A stretch of DNA of 64,000 nt from Streptomyces actinomycinicus (GCF_016741775.1 NZ_JAERRK010000011.1:124001-188000), one strand, 5' to 3'. Shown: positions 7,547 through 15,926, counted from the stretch's first letter. Notes: a model not told the origin generated them from the letters alone. Program-made: numbers and translations.

Positions 7547-10258
7547 TCAGGCCGCGGGCACCGTCCGCTCCGCCGTGTTCCACCCGGAGACCCGCACGCC
7601 CGGCGCCGACCCGTGCAGGTCGGCCGTACGGTACTGGGCGGTCAGCGTCACCGACTCGCCCGGCCACAGGCTCACCTCGTTGTCCGACCAGCGCACGGGC
7701 AGCACCGGCCTGTCCTTCCCGTCCACGAGGTGGACGTCCGTCATCAGTGCCGGAGTCGTCCCGCTGCCGGTGCGGCGCAGGGTCACCGTCGTGGTCGAGG
7801 TGCCGTCCGACGAGGTCGTGGCCGCCGTCGCCGACACCTGGGCCGGCGCCATCGAGGCGAGCCCCTTGAGGTCGGCGTACCGCGTCGTCGGTGTGTAGTA
7901 CCAGGTGGTGCCGTTCCAGTCGAGGGTGTCGGGGCTGGTGGAGAGCCAGTACACGTTCCGGCTCACCTCCTTGCCGTCCGCGTCGGTCAGCACCAGCCGG
8001 AGCAGATGCGTGCGTGCCGGCCCGCTCACCGCGGACGGCAGGGTCAGCGCGCGGCCGTGCGCCCCGTCACCGGGCACCGTCAGCCCGGCGACGGTCCTGT
8101 CGTAGCGCTGTGTGCCGTCTGGGTCGAAGAGGGTGGCCCGCGCGGTGAGGTGCTCGGCGCGGCTGTGCCGGTTGTTCACCACGACCACCGAGCGGTCGTC
8201 GTAGGAGTACTGGACGTGCAGCGGCTCGTTCGCCTTCTTGGCGCCGAAGTAGGCGCCGTTCTGGTCCAGGTAGCGGTCCGTCAGCTGCCAGTGCAGGGAG
8301 GTCCAGCCGCTGTTGAACATCCAGTGGATCACCCCGGTGGCGGGCCCGCTGGTGTCCGTCGCGCCGCGGCCGTACGCCTCGAACTGGGCGCGGACGCTCT
8401 CGTACTGGGCGAGCTGGGCCTTGCGCACGTAGTCGGTGAGGCCCGTGGGGGCTCCGTAGCGGCCGGCGAGTGCCTTGTTGTAGATCCGGAGCGTGCCGAA
8501 GGTGGTGGACGGTGAGCGGTGGTACTGCTTCGCGTCGGGGCTCTTCCAGAGGGTGTCCAGTTCGGCGGGGGTCATCATCCGGCGCAGGGTGTCGATCGTG
8601 GGGATGCTCGGGCCCGCGCTGGTCTCGGAGTTGAAGCCGGTGGCCCCGCCCTCGCGCTTGGCGTACCAGTAGCCGGGCGGCACCCAGTCGTAGGGGCCCG
8701 TCATCTTCATGCCCGATGCGCCGAGTTGCGGCGAGGAGGCGTCGGACGCGGCGGGGACGACGGGGACGGGCCAGTCCGCCGCCCGAAGGGCCTCCAGGTA
8801 GTCCTTCTCGATCGTCGCGTTCGGCGCGGCGTCGCTGCCGATCAGGAAGGACAGCACGCTCGGGTGATCACGCAGCCGGGCGGCCTCGGCCGCCATGGAC
8901 GCCTTCGCCACGGAGTGGTCGGCATCCGTCCACCGTTCTCCGGAGCCGCTGGGATTGACGTCACCCTCCCACTTGTCGCAGCACTCCCAGCCCGGCAGGA
9001 CGAGCACGCCGACGCGGTCGGCCAGGTCGAAGAACTCGTCCGGCTCCAGGTGGCCCTCCAGCCGGACCGTGTTCAGGCCCAGGTCGACCGCGTACCTCAG
9101 ACGGTCCTCGGCGTAGCCGCGGTCCCAGCGCAGGAACTCGTCCGGGGACCAGCCCCCGCCTTTGATCAGCAGTTCCCGGCCGTTGATCCGGTACTGGCGG
9201 GCGCCGCCGGAGTTCAGCGGGGCCCGCACGTCACGGATGCCGAAGGTCTCGTGCGCGGTGTCCGACGCCCTTCCGGCGACGGTGGCGGTGAGGGCGAGTT
9301 CGTACAGCGGCTGTCCGCCCATGCCGGCCGGCCACCACACCTCGGGGCCGGTGAGGTGCAGGCCGGGGGTGCCGGCGGGGGAGAAGGTGACGGATTTCGT
9401 CTCGTGCGCGGCGAGCGGGACGGTCCTGGTGAACCGGACCCCGCCCACGCTGCCACCGACCTCGGCCGTGACCGGGGCGTCCGTGTCGTTGCGGGCCAGG
9501 GCCTTGACCGTCAGGTCGGCGGCGGCGAGCGAGGGCACGGCCAGCTCGGTGACCACGTGCGCGTCGCGCAGCGCGACCGGGCCGGACCTGCGGACCAGGA
9601 CGTCGCGGACGAGCCCCATGTTCCGGTCGGGCGGCGGCTGGAGCCAGTCGAGCCAGCCCATGGTGAGCTTCTTGTTCGGGTCGTTGGGCTGGACGCGGAA
9701 GGCGACCGTGTTCGTGCCGGACCGGACCAGCGCGGTGATGTCCAGCTCGTGCCGGGTGTAGGCGCCGGCGACCCGCGCGGCCTCGGCGACCCGGTGGCCG
9801 TTGACGTAGACGTCCGCCGCGGAGACGACGCCGCTGAAGTCGAGGTACGTGCGTCCAGCGGTGTCCGCGACGGTGAAGTCGGACCGGTACCACCAGGGCA
9901 CCTCGAAGTCGGCCTTCGGGATCTGCTGCTGGTTGGTGGAGTGGAACGGGTCGGCGTACACCCCGTTCGCGAGCAGGGCGGCCAGCACCGTGGAGTGAGG
10001 GCCCGCCGGGTACCAGCCCCGCGCCGGATAGCCGGGGGAGGACACGGCCGCCGCGGAGTCGCCCACCTTCGCCGTGGACTGCACGGCGTAGCCGGAGAGC
10101 GGGGTGCTGCTGCCGGCGGCGGAGGGGACGTGGGTGACGGGGGCGGGCCGGTGCCGCTCCGTCGTGCCGGACCCGGCCCAGGCGCCGGTGGTAAGGGCGG
10201 CGGCCAGCGCGAGCAGCGCGGCGGCCGTGGGGAACCGACGGGCGGGGCGAGGGAACAC
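7547..10258 (-). CDS. csxA: Secreted GH2 exo-beta-D-glucosaminidase
   Basis: 903 residues. A signal peptide (about 1-30) precedes the sugar-binding jelly roll (WYRSDFTV ... DVYVNGHRVAEA), an immunoglobulin-like domain, the TIM barrel (about 355-620) and two C-terminal beta domains. The barrel has the CsxA-type catalytic pair: an Asp (D476 in FLIGSDAAPN) as acid/base and Glu (E545 in FNSETSAGP) as nucleophile, matching D469 and E541 of the Amycolatopsis enzyme. That pattern separates chitosan exo-glucosaminidases from beta-galactosidases and mannosidases in GH2. It would release GlcN from the non-reducing end of chitosan oligomers outside the cell. The GTG start at 10258 follows GGAG. A perfect dyad 17 bases upstream indicates control by the adjacent ROK regulator. 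Confidence 0.9.
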   Translation of the reverse strand: MFPRPARRFPTAAALLALAAALTTGAWAGSGTTERHRPAPVTHVPSAAGSSTPLSGYAVQSTAKVGDSAAAVSSPGYPARGWYPAGPHSTVLAALLANGVYADPFHSTNQQQIPKADFEVPWWYRSDFTVADTAGRTYLDFSGVVSAADVYVNGHRVAEAARVAGAYTRHELDITALVRSGTNTVAFRVQPNDPNKKLTMGWLDWLQPPPDRNMGLVRDVLVRRSGPVALRDAHVVTELAVPSLAAADLTVKALARNDTDAPVTAEVGGSVGGVRFTRTVPLAAHETKSVTFSPAGTPGLHLTGPEVWWPAGMGGQPLYELALTATVAGRASDTAHETFGIRDVRAPLNSGGARQYRINGRELLIKGGGWSPDEFLRWDRGYAEDRLRYAVDLGLNTVRLEGHLEPDEFFDLADRVGVLVLPGWECCDKWEGDVNPSGSGERWTDADHSVAKASMAAEAARLRDHPSVLSFLIGSDAAPNATIEKDYLEALRAADWPVPVVPAASDASSPQLGASGMKMTGPYDWVPPGYWYAKREGGATGFNSETSAGPSIPTIDTLRRMMTPAELDTLWKSPDAKQYHRSPSTTFGTLRIYNKALAGRYGAPTGLTDYVRKAQLAQYESVRAQFEAYGRGATDTSGPATGVIHWMFNSGWTSLHWQLTDRYLDQNGAYFGAKKANEPLHVQYSYDDRSVVVVNNRHSRAEHLTARATLFDPDGTQRYDRTVAGLTVPGDGAHGRALTLPSAVSGPARTHLLRLVLTDADGKEVSRNVYWLSTSPDTLDWNGTTWYYTPTTRYADLKGLASMAPAQVSATAATTSSDGTSTTTVTLRRTGSGTTPALMTDVHLVDGKDRPVLPVRWSDNEVSLWPGESVTLTAQYRTADLHGSAPGVRVSGWNTAERTVPAA

Positions 10259-10274
10259 GGCGGTCTCCAGCCTC

Positions 10275-10294
10275 GTAAAGTTAGGAAACTTTAC
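10275..10294. promoter_or_regulatory. ROK operator upstream of the glucosaminidase gene
   Basis: Perfect inverted repeat GTAAAGTT-AGGA-AACTTTAC, strikingly AT-rich for this genome. The arms match the AT-rich element in front of the ROK gene and APC permease at 11593-11612. Confidence 0.8.
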
Positions 10295-10364
10295 TAACCT
10301 GGGTCACGCTAGGACGCGCCCCGTGCCGTGTCAACGATCCGCGCCCTCGTGGGCGTTGCCCGGG

Positions 10365-11549
10365 TCAGGTTCCGGCCGTCCGGCGCTCGAACACCATGGC
10401 ACGAGCGGTGTCCAGAGCCGTGGCCACCGCGCCGAGCAGCACCGCGTCCTCGCCCAGCCGGCCCGGTGCGATCCGCGGGCGCAGCGGCGTGAGGGTGCGC
10501 AGATGCTCCTGGACCGGCCGCAGCAGCAGGTCGACGCTGTGCCCGACCCCGCCGCCGAGCACCACCAGGTCCGGGTCGAGCACCGCGGCGGCGGCCGCCA
10601 CCGTGTGCGCGATCCGCTCGCCCTCCAGCTGCACCGCCCGGACGGCGGCCGGATGCCCCTGCCGGGCCGCGTCGAACACGGCCTTCGCGGTGAGCTGTCC
10701 GCTCATCCCGAACTGCCGGGCGGCCTCCACCACCGCCTCCCCGGACACCGCGTCCTCCAGCCGCTCCGGTTTGCGCCCCCCGGGCCAGGGCAGGAAACCG
10801 ATCTCCCCGGCCAGTCCGTGCGCCCCCGTGAACAGCCGCCCCTCGCCGACGATCCCCATGCCGAGGCCGGTGCCTATCAGGATGTAGGCGAAGAGCCGGC
10901 TCCCCGCGCCGACGCCGTAGGTGTACTCGCCGAGCGCGGCCAGATTGGCGTCGTTGTGCACCTCCAGCGGCACGCCGAGTTCCGTGCTCATCCGGTCGAC
11001 GATCCCCGCCCGGCCCCAGCCCGGCAGGTGCATCGCGTACCGCACCCGCCGCTGCTTCTCGTCGTAGACACCGGGCGTGCCGACCACCCCGTGCACCACC
11101 TCGGCCGGGTCCACACCCGAGTTGGCCGTCACCTGCCGGGCGGTGTCCACGACCAGGCCGGCCAGCGCGGCCGAGGCGCGGGCCCGGTTGCGCACGTCGG
11201 CCCGGGCGACGACCGTGCCGTCCAGGTCGGCCACCGCCACCCGCAGCCAGCCCCGCCCGATGTCCACGCCGAGCGCGTACCCGGCCGCCGGGTCGGGGGC
11301 GTAGAGCACGGCGGTGCGTCCGCGTTCCGGGGCGTGCGTGCCGACCTCGTGGACCAGGCCGGCCGCCGCGAGCGAGGCGAGCGCGCTGGACACGGTCGGC
11401 TTGGACAGACCCGTCTCCCGGGCCAGCTGGGCGCGCGAGGCCGCGCCGAGGCCGCGCAGCCGCTCCAGCAGCAACCGCTCGTTGGTACTGCGCAGGCGCC
11501 GGCGGTTCCAGGGCTGTTCCTGCTGCTCCGTGACGTCACCTGCGCGCAT
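10365..11549 (-). CDS. ROK family transcriptional regulator
   Basis: 394 residues. The N-terminal winged helix (about 15-75: LLLERLRGLGAASRAQLARETGLSKPTVSSAL written in two segments, then AAAGLVHEVG) is followed by the ROK sugar-kinase-like domain: GVDIGRGWLRVAVADLDG (ATP-site strand), HNDANLAALGE and LIGTGLGMGIV. The zinc cluster expected after GLAGEIG (usually CxCGxxGC) is absent; the sequence there is FLPWPGGRKPE. It probably represses amino-sugar use and is released by a sugar ligand. The ATG at 11549 is used; starts further upstream (11576, 11648) would put coding sequence over or beyond the operator. Divergent from the permease and codirectional with the glucosaminidase gene it probably regulates. 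Confidence 0.88.
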   Translation of the reverse strand: MRAGDVTEQQEQPWNRRRLRSTNERLLLERLRGLGAASRAQLARETGLSKPTVSSALASLAAAGLVHEVGTHAPERGRTAVLYAPDPAAGYALGVDIGRGWLRVAVADLDGTVVARADVRNRARASAALAGLVVDTARQVTANSGVDPAEVVHGVVGTPGVYDEKQRRVRYAMHLPGWGRAGIVDRMSTELGVPLEVHNDANLAALGEYTYGVGAGSRLFAYILIGTGLGMGIVGEGRLFTGAHGLAGEIGFLPWPGGRKPERLEDAVSGEAVVEAARQFGMSGQLTAKAVFDAARQGHPAAVRAVQLEGERIAHTVAAAAAVLDPDLVVLGGGVGHSVDLLLRPVQEHLRTLTPLRPRIAPGRLGEDAVLLGAVATALDTARAMVFERRTAGT

Positions 11550-11592
11550 CGCACCATTCTCGTGCACCCGTGCCATGTACTTGACGTGTCTA

Positions 11593-11612
11593 GTAAGTCT
11601 CCTTAACTTTAT
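11593..11612. promoter_or_regulatory. Second ROK-type operator, between rok and APC permease genes
   Basis: The element GTAAGTCTCCTTAACTTTAT is a degenerate version of the perfect dyad at 10275-10294, with a conserved AACTTTA arm and one-base shift in the left arm. It lies between divergent genes, fitting autoregulation and permease control. Confidence 0.6.
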
Positions 11613-11666
11613 CGGCCAGTCGGCCCCGCCGGGTGGCCCGCAGCGCACGTCGCGTCAGGAGTCCCC

Positions 11667-13121
11667 ATGTCCGGTAGCCCGCCACCCACGGGTGGCTTCG
11701 TCCGTCGTGTCGGTCTGTTCCAGGCCACGGCGATCAACATGAGCCAGATGTGCGGCATCGGCCCGTTCGTGACGATCCCGCTGATGGTCGCCGCGTTCGG
11801 CGGCCCCCAGGCGGTCGTAGGCTTCGTCGCGGGCGCGGTCCTGGCGCTGTGCGACGGGCTGGTCTGGGCCGAGCTGGGGGCCTCGATGCCCGGCTCCGGC
11901 GGCAGCTACGTCTATCTGCGCCAGGCCTTCCAGTACCGCACCGGCCGCCTCATGCCGTTCCTGTTCGTGTGGACGGCGATGCTCTTCATCCCGCTGATCA
12001 TGTCCACGGGCGTGGTCGGCTTCGTCCAGTACCTGGGCTATCTCGCGCCCGGCCTGGGGCGGACCGCCGGCGACCTGATCGGCCTCGGCGTCATCGCGCT
12101 GGTGGTGATCCTCCTGTGGCGCGGCATCGAGCACATCGCCCGGATCACCGCCGTGATGTGGACCGTGATGGTCGCCTCGGTGCTGCTGGTCATCGTGGCC
12201 GCCGCGAGCGGCTTCAGCCCGCACCTCGCCTTCACCTATCCGGCGCACGCCTTCGACCTCACCGGCGCGCACTTCTGGCCGGGTTTCGCCGCGGGGCTGA
12301 CGATCGGCATCTACGACTACCTCGGTTACAACACCACCGCGTACATGGGCGCCGAGGTCAAGGACCCCGGGCGCACCCTGCCGCGCTCCGTCCTCCTGTC
12401 GATCCTGGGCATCATGGCGATCTACCTGCTGCTCCAGATCGGTACCCTCGGCGTCGTCGACTGGCACCGGATGACCGACCCGCAGGACATCGCCTCCACC
12501 TCGGTGGCCAGCGCGGTGCTGGAGGAGACCTGGGGGAAGGGCGCCGCCGACACGGTCACCGTGCTGATCCTGGTCACCGCGTTCGCCTCCGTGTTCACCG
12601 GGTTGCTGGGCGGCTCCCGGGTGCCCTACGACGCCGCCCGCGACCGGGTCTTCTTCCGGCCCTACGGGAAGCTGCACCCCAGGCACCGCTTCCCGGTGCT
12701 CGGCCTCGCCACCATGGGCGTGGTCACCGCCGTGGGGTTCCTGATCGGCCGCCACACCGATCTCGCCACCCTGATCCAGCTGCTCACCACGGTGATGATC
12801 ATCGTCCAGGCGCTCGCCCAGATCGTCGCGCTGACCGTGCTGCGCCACCGGCAGCCGGCCCTGCGCCGGCCGTACCGGATGTGGCTCTATCCCCTGCCGA
12901 GCGTCGTCGCCTTCGTCGGCTGGTGCGTGATCTACGGCTACGCGGACAGGAACTCCCCGGGCCGTCATCCCGTCGAGTGGTCCCTCGCCTGGGTGGCCCT
13001 CGGCTGTGTGGCCTATGCGGTCTGGGCGCGGCTGGAACGGGTGTGGCCGTTCGGACCGAAGGAGATCAGCGAGGAGTACGACACCCCTGAGGCGAGGCGG
13101 AGTACGACGCCCGCGAAGTGA
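11667..13121 (+). CDS. APC superfamily amino acid/amine permease
   Basis: 484 residues, about 12 transmembrane helices. The first helix region (QATAINMSQMCGIGPFVTIP) carries the unwound GIGPF loop of APC transporters, and GASMPGSGGSYVYLRQAF is the conserved TM3 segment. The fold is a LeuT-type proton or substrate-coupled importer in the membrane. Start ATG 11667 follows AGGAG at 5 bases. Position opposite the ROK gene, with a ROK-like operator between, suggests co-control with the secreted glucosaminidase; import of an amino-sugar-related or amino acid substrate is inference. Confidence 0.88.
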   Translation: MSGSPPPTGGFVRRVGLFQATAINMSQMCGIGPFVTIPLMVAAFGGPQAVVGFVAGAVLALCDGLVWAELGASMPGSGGSYVYLRQAFQYRTGRLMPFLFVWTAMLFIPLIMSTGVVGFVQYLGYLAPGLGRTAGDLIGLGVIALVVILLWRGIEHIARITAVMWTVMVASVLLVIVAAASGFSPHLAFTYPAHAFDLTGAHFWPGFAAGLTIGIYDYLGYNTTAYMGAEVKDPGRTLPRSVLLSILGIMAIYLLLQIGTLGVVDWHRMTDPQDIASTSVASAVLEETWGKGAADTVTVLILVTAFASVFTGLLGGSRVPYDAARDRVFFRPYGKLHPRHRFPVLGLATMGVVTAVGFLIGRHTDLATLIQLLTTVMIIVQALAQIVALTVLRHRQPALRRPYRMWLYPLPSVVAFVGWCVIYGYADRNSPGRHPVEWSLAWVALGCVAYAVWARLERVWPFGPKEISEEYDTPEARRSTTPAK

Positions 13122-13213
13122 CGGATTTGCCGGCCGTGCTGTCCGGCCTCGAGTCACTGCTGGAGACCGGCCGGACGCTGCCGCAGGAGCCGTGGCTGGT
13201 CCCGGACCGCTGA
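13118..13213 (+). CDS. Possible 31-residue coupled ORF after the permease
   Basis: A GTG overlapping the permease stop (AAGTGA) opens a short frame reading VTDLPAVLSGLESLLETG and ending EPWLVPDR before the terminator hairpin. It could be a tiny coupled peptide or the remnant of a longer C-terminus or gene. No family is recognised; codon use is ordinary for the region. Confidence 0.3.
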   Translation: MTDLPAVLSGLESLLETGRTLPQEPWLVPDR

Positions 13214-13227
13214 ACGGACACGGCGAA

Positions 13228-13253
13228 GGCCGGTCCGCCCGGGCGGACCGGCC
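13228..13253 (+). terminator. Hairpin terminator after the permease
   Basis: A perfect 26-base palindrome (13-bp arms, GGCCGGTCCGCCC and its complement) followed on the plus strand by a pyrimidine-rich tract. Confidence 0.75.
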
Positions 13254-13311
13254 ACGCTCTTGTTCCCTTCCTTTCCTCTGTCTTCTCTTTCGCAGCTCTT
13301 GCGGGGCTCCG

Positions 13312-13746
13312 CTATGGCCTGGGAGTGCTCTTCGCCGCCGTGCCGGCGCACACCAGGCCGAGGGCGAGGGCCAGCGCTCCGATGACGATGTTGTTGACGA
13401 TGACGCCCGCATCCGGAGCCCGGCCCACGATCCAGGGGGCGATGATCATCCAGATGCCCATGGCGCACATGGCCCAGCTCAGGCCGTACATCCGCTCGGG
13501 GGCGCGGGTGAATCCCAGAGCCAGCAGGCCGATGGCTATGCCCAGGATCAGGTTGTGGGTCGCGAGGGCGGGCTGGTTCGCCGAGTAGTGCACGATCCAC
13601 GGGGACGCGGCACAGTACAGGCCGAGCAGGAACACGGGCCCGTCCACGAGTGCCACGTCACGACCGCCGAGCATGCGAGCGTAGCGATCCCGCATTTCGG
13701 AGACATCGGGGTGGCTCGATATGTCACCCCTGTGCAAGTTGGCCAT
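13312..13746 (-). CDS. SPW-repeat membrane protein
   Basis: 144 residues with four hydrophobic helices arranged as two repeats, each starting with the SPW-type motif: AASPWIVHYS near residue 47 and IAPWIVGRA near residue 100, each followed by an Asn-containing helix (THNLILGIAIG, VNNIVIGALAL). This is the SPW family of four-helix membrane proteins of unknown function. The N-terminal 25 residues are charged and probably cytosolic. Start ATG 13746 has GAAGGAG upstream. The promoter region just behind it is unusually AT-rich (13819-13845). Confidence 0.85.
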   Translation of the reverse strand: MANLHRGDISSHPDVSEMRDRYARMLGGRDVALVDGPVFLLGLYCAASPWIVHYSANQPALATHNLILGIAIGLLALGFTRAPERMYGLSWAMCAMGIWMIIAPWIVGRAPDAGVIVNNIVIGALALALGLVCAGTAAKSTPRP

Positions 13747-13836
13747 GAGTCGTCTCCTTCGACTGTGCCGACCCAGACCGGGTCCGGCCCGGTGTGCGGT
13801 TGGCGCCGCATAGTCCAGTTTGCTCTTATTTCTTAT

Positions 13837-14451
13837 TTATGTGTAGAGGTGTTCCAAGGTGCGGCGCAGCTGGTGCAGACCCCTTCGCGCATGGCTCTTG
13901 ACCGTGCCCAGCGGCCATCCCGTGCGCTCCGCGATCTGGGTCTGGGTGAGGTCCTCGTAGTAGGCGAGGCACAGCACCCGTTGCTGGGGCGCGGGGAGCC
14001 GGGCCAGGGCGTGGCGTACGACGACACGGTCCAGCGTGGCCTCGGGGCGCCCGGCGGCCGGCTCGTCCGGCGACAGGGCCGCGGCGGCCGCAGCGACCAG
14101 CTCGCCGCGGCGCGTCCGGGCGGAGAGCGCGTCGGCGATCTTGCGCCGGGTGATGCCGGTGATCCACCCGGCCACCGTCCCGCGATCGGGCCGGTACCCG
14201 GCGCAGCCGCGCCAGACGCCGAGGAACACCTGCTGTGTGACGTCCTCGGCCTCCGTCGCGTCCCCCAGCGTGCGCCACGCCAGCGCGTGCACCATGGGCG
14301 ACCAACGGCGGTGGACCAGCGCCAGACAGGCGTCGTCGCCGGCCGCCAGACCCTGGACGAGGTATGCGTCGCCGGGCCCCGGCAGCGCGTCGGCGGACCG
14401 GTCGTCCGCAGCGGCGGCACCGGCCGCCACGACAGTCGGATCCGGGCTCAT
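13837..14451 (-). CDS. ECF RNA polymerase sigma factor, LitS-like
   Basis: 204 residues. Region 2 is readable at about 40-105 (HRRWSPMVHALAWRTLGDATEAEDVTQQVFLGVW, in two parts), with the DAEDVTQ-type -10 recognition helix, and region 4 at about 145-200 (LPAPQQRVLCLAYYEDLTQTQIAERTG, then PLGTVKSHARRGL). It directs RNA polymerase to a dedicated promoter set. The ATG at 14451 has AAGGAG at 8 bases; frames opening at 14817 were rejected. There is no anti-sigma gene next to it; instead it is divergent from a MerR/cobalamin-domain regulator and next to a photolyase, the arrangement of the Streptomyces litR-litS light-response genes. Ends in an AT-rich stretch with TAA. Confidence 0.8.
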   Translation of the reverse strand: MSPDPTVVAAGAAAADDRSADALPGPGDAYLVQGLAAGDDACLALVHRRWSPMVHALAWRTLGDATEAEDVTQQVFLGVWRGCAGYRPDRGTVAGWITGITRRKIADALSARTRRGELVAAAAAALSPDEPAAGRPEATLDRVVVRHALARLPAPQQRVLCLAYYEDLTQTQIAERTGWPLGTVKSHARRGLHQLRRTLEHLYT

Positions 14452-14579
14452 GACGACGGCTCCTTCGTCTCGAAGGGGCCGGCCCGGGCAACGCCCCGGC
14501 CGACGGCGGACCAGGGCGCTCGCCGGTCCTTCCCCGGCGTCGGCCCCGTGTCCGCATGATCCGAGCCGGTGCGTCGAAC

Positions 14580-14608
14580 GGACAACTCGCATCGCTTCTG
14601 CGTCGTAT
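14580..14608 (+). promoter_or_regulatory. Possible ECF-type promoter of the litR-like gene
   Basis: GGACAA (14580-14585) and CGTCGTAT (14601-14608) are 15 bases apart, close to an ECF GGAAC/CGTC arrangement, and lie directly in front of the ATG at 14618, which lacks a ribosome site. If used, the transcript would be leaderless or nearly so. Inference only. Confidence 0.35.
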
Positions 14609-14617
14609 CGTCGTCGT

Positions 14618-15736
14618 ATGGACCCGAGCGAAGCGGCGCGGACGACCGAACCTGGGACCGCCGAGCCGGTGCGAACGACGGAATCTGGGACCGCCGAGCC
14701 GGTGCGGACGACGGAATCTGGGACCGTGGAGCCGGCGCTGAGTGCGGAACCATGGACCGCCGAGCCGGCGTTGACGACCGGCGCGCTGGCCCGCCGGCTC
14801 GGAGTCTCGCCCACCACCCTCCGCTCCTGGGACCGCCGTTACGGCATCGGCCCCGCCGCGCGCACCGACGGCCGGCACCGGCGCTGGACGCCCGAGGACG
14901 TGACCGTCCTCGAGGCCATGTGCCGGCTGACCGCGTCCGGCGTCCCGCCCGCCGAGGCCGCCCGGACCGCGCGGCAGGAGCGGGCGTACCCGGCGTCCGT
15001 CCGGCGCCCGCCCGGCAGGACACCGGTGCCCGCCGCCCGGCCGGCCGGCACCGGTGCCGTGCTGTCCGCTGAGGCCCGGCAGGAGGGCCGGGGCCTGGCC
15101 CGTGCGGCCGTCCGGCTCGACGCCCCTGCCGTGGAGGAGCGGCTGGAGACCGCCATGGACCGGTACGGCCTCCTCACCGCCTGGCAGGAGGTGATGGTCC
15201 CGACCCTGCACGCCGTGGGCCGCAAGTGGGCCTCCTCGGGGGACCGGTACGTCGAGGTGGAGCACCTGCTGTCCTGGCACGTGTCCACCGCCCTGCGCCG
15301 CCACACGCGACGGCCCGTGGCCACGGCCGGGACCACGGGAGCAGGCCCCGTGCTCCTGGCCTGCGTCCCCGGCGAACAGCACACGCTCCCGCTGGAGGCG
15401 CTCAACGCCGCGCTGAGCCGACTCGGCGTCCCGGCACGGATGTTCGGCGCGGCGGTTCCGGCGGAAGCGCTCCTCGCCGCGGTACGGCGGCTGGGCCCCG
15501 CGGCCGTGGTGCTCTGGGCGCAGGCACGCTCCACCGCGAGCCTGCCGCTGGCCGAGCACGTGGCCGCCATGGAGTGGGGCGTCAAGGGTGCCCGGGCGCA
15601 GCCCCTGATGATGCTCGCCGGCCCCGGCTGGAGCGGCCGCCCCGCCCGCGGCATGCTCCGCCCGACCGCCCTGGAGGAGGCCGTCGGCACCCTCGCGGAC
15701 GCCTATGGCGTCACGCCGCCCGGTACGCCCGCGTGA
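14618..15736 (+). CDS. MerR family regulator with cobalamin-binding-like domain, LitR/CarH-like
   Basis: 372 residues. After a repeat-rich N-terminus (1-52), the MerR winged helix occupies about 54-120 (TTGALARRLGVSPTTLRSWDRRYGI). The C-terminal half (about 145-372) has the CarH/LitR sensory layout: a helical bundle with KWASSGDRYVEVEH, equivalent to the Trp and Glu-His that cap the upper face of B12, and a Rossmann part beginning CVPGEQHTLPLEAL, whose His is placed like the lower B12 ligand. Known LitR proteins bind adenosylcobalamin, repress in the dark and release DNA in light. Divergent from the ECF sigma gene it would control. No ribosome site is visible before the ATG, so either leaderless or a later start inside the repeats is possible. 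Confidence 0.78.
   Translation: MDPSEAARTTEPGTAEPVRTTESGTAEPVRTTESGTVEPALSAEPWTAEPALTTGALARRLGVSPTTLRSWDRRYGIGPAARTDGRHRRWTPEDVTVLEAMCRLTASGVPPAEAARTARQERAYPASVRRPPGRTPVPAARPAGTGAVLSAEARQEGRGLARAAVRLDAPAVEERLETAMDRYGLLTAWQEVMVPTLHAVGRKWASSGDRYVEVEHLLSWHVSTALRRHTRRPVATAGTTGAGPVLLACVPGEQHTLPLEALNAALSRLGVPARMFGAAVPAEALLAAVRRLGPAAVVLWAQARSTASLPLAEHVAAMEWGVKGARAQPLMMLAGPGWSGRPARGMLRPTALEEAVGTLADAYGVTPPGTPA
14642..14773 (+). repeat. In-frame 33-bp tandem repeat in the litR-like gene
   Basis: Four 11-codon units (TTEPGTAEPVR, TTESGTAEPVR, TTESGTVEPAL, SAEPWTAEPAL) make an acidic Thr/Glu/Pro extension before the DNA-binding domain. Units two and three are nearly identical at DNA level. Confidence 0.85.
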
Positions 15737-15880
15737 CGAGGACAGCGGCCCGGACCCCGCTCGGCCGGGGGCCCGGTAGGTCCGCGTGAGGGGGGCAGGG
15801 GCCGGGACCCCGCTCGGCCGGGGGCCTGGTAGGTCCGCGTGAGGGGGGGGCAGGGGCTCGGATCCCGCTCGGCCGGGTCC
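15722..15880. repeat. 53-bp tandem repeat after the litR-like stop codon
   Basis: Three imperfect copies with period 53. The core CCCCGCTCGGCCGGGGGCC alternates with CGGTAGGTCCGCGTGA; the first such segment includes the last codons and stop of the litR-like gene, so the array seems to have grown from the gene end. Confidence 0.75.
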
Positions 15881-15926
15881 CGGGGGCAGCGGCCCCAGGC
15901 GAGCCCGGTCGGGGGCCCCGGCCCGC

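Noticed and set aside
8519..10297. 592-codon frame opposite the glucosaminidase gene
   Set aside because: Shadow of the GH2 gene.
11550..11648. Extended N-terminus of the ROK protein
   Set aside because: Would run across the operator and past the divergent promoter.
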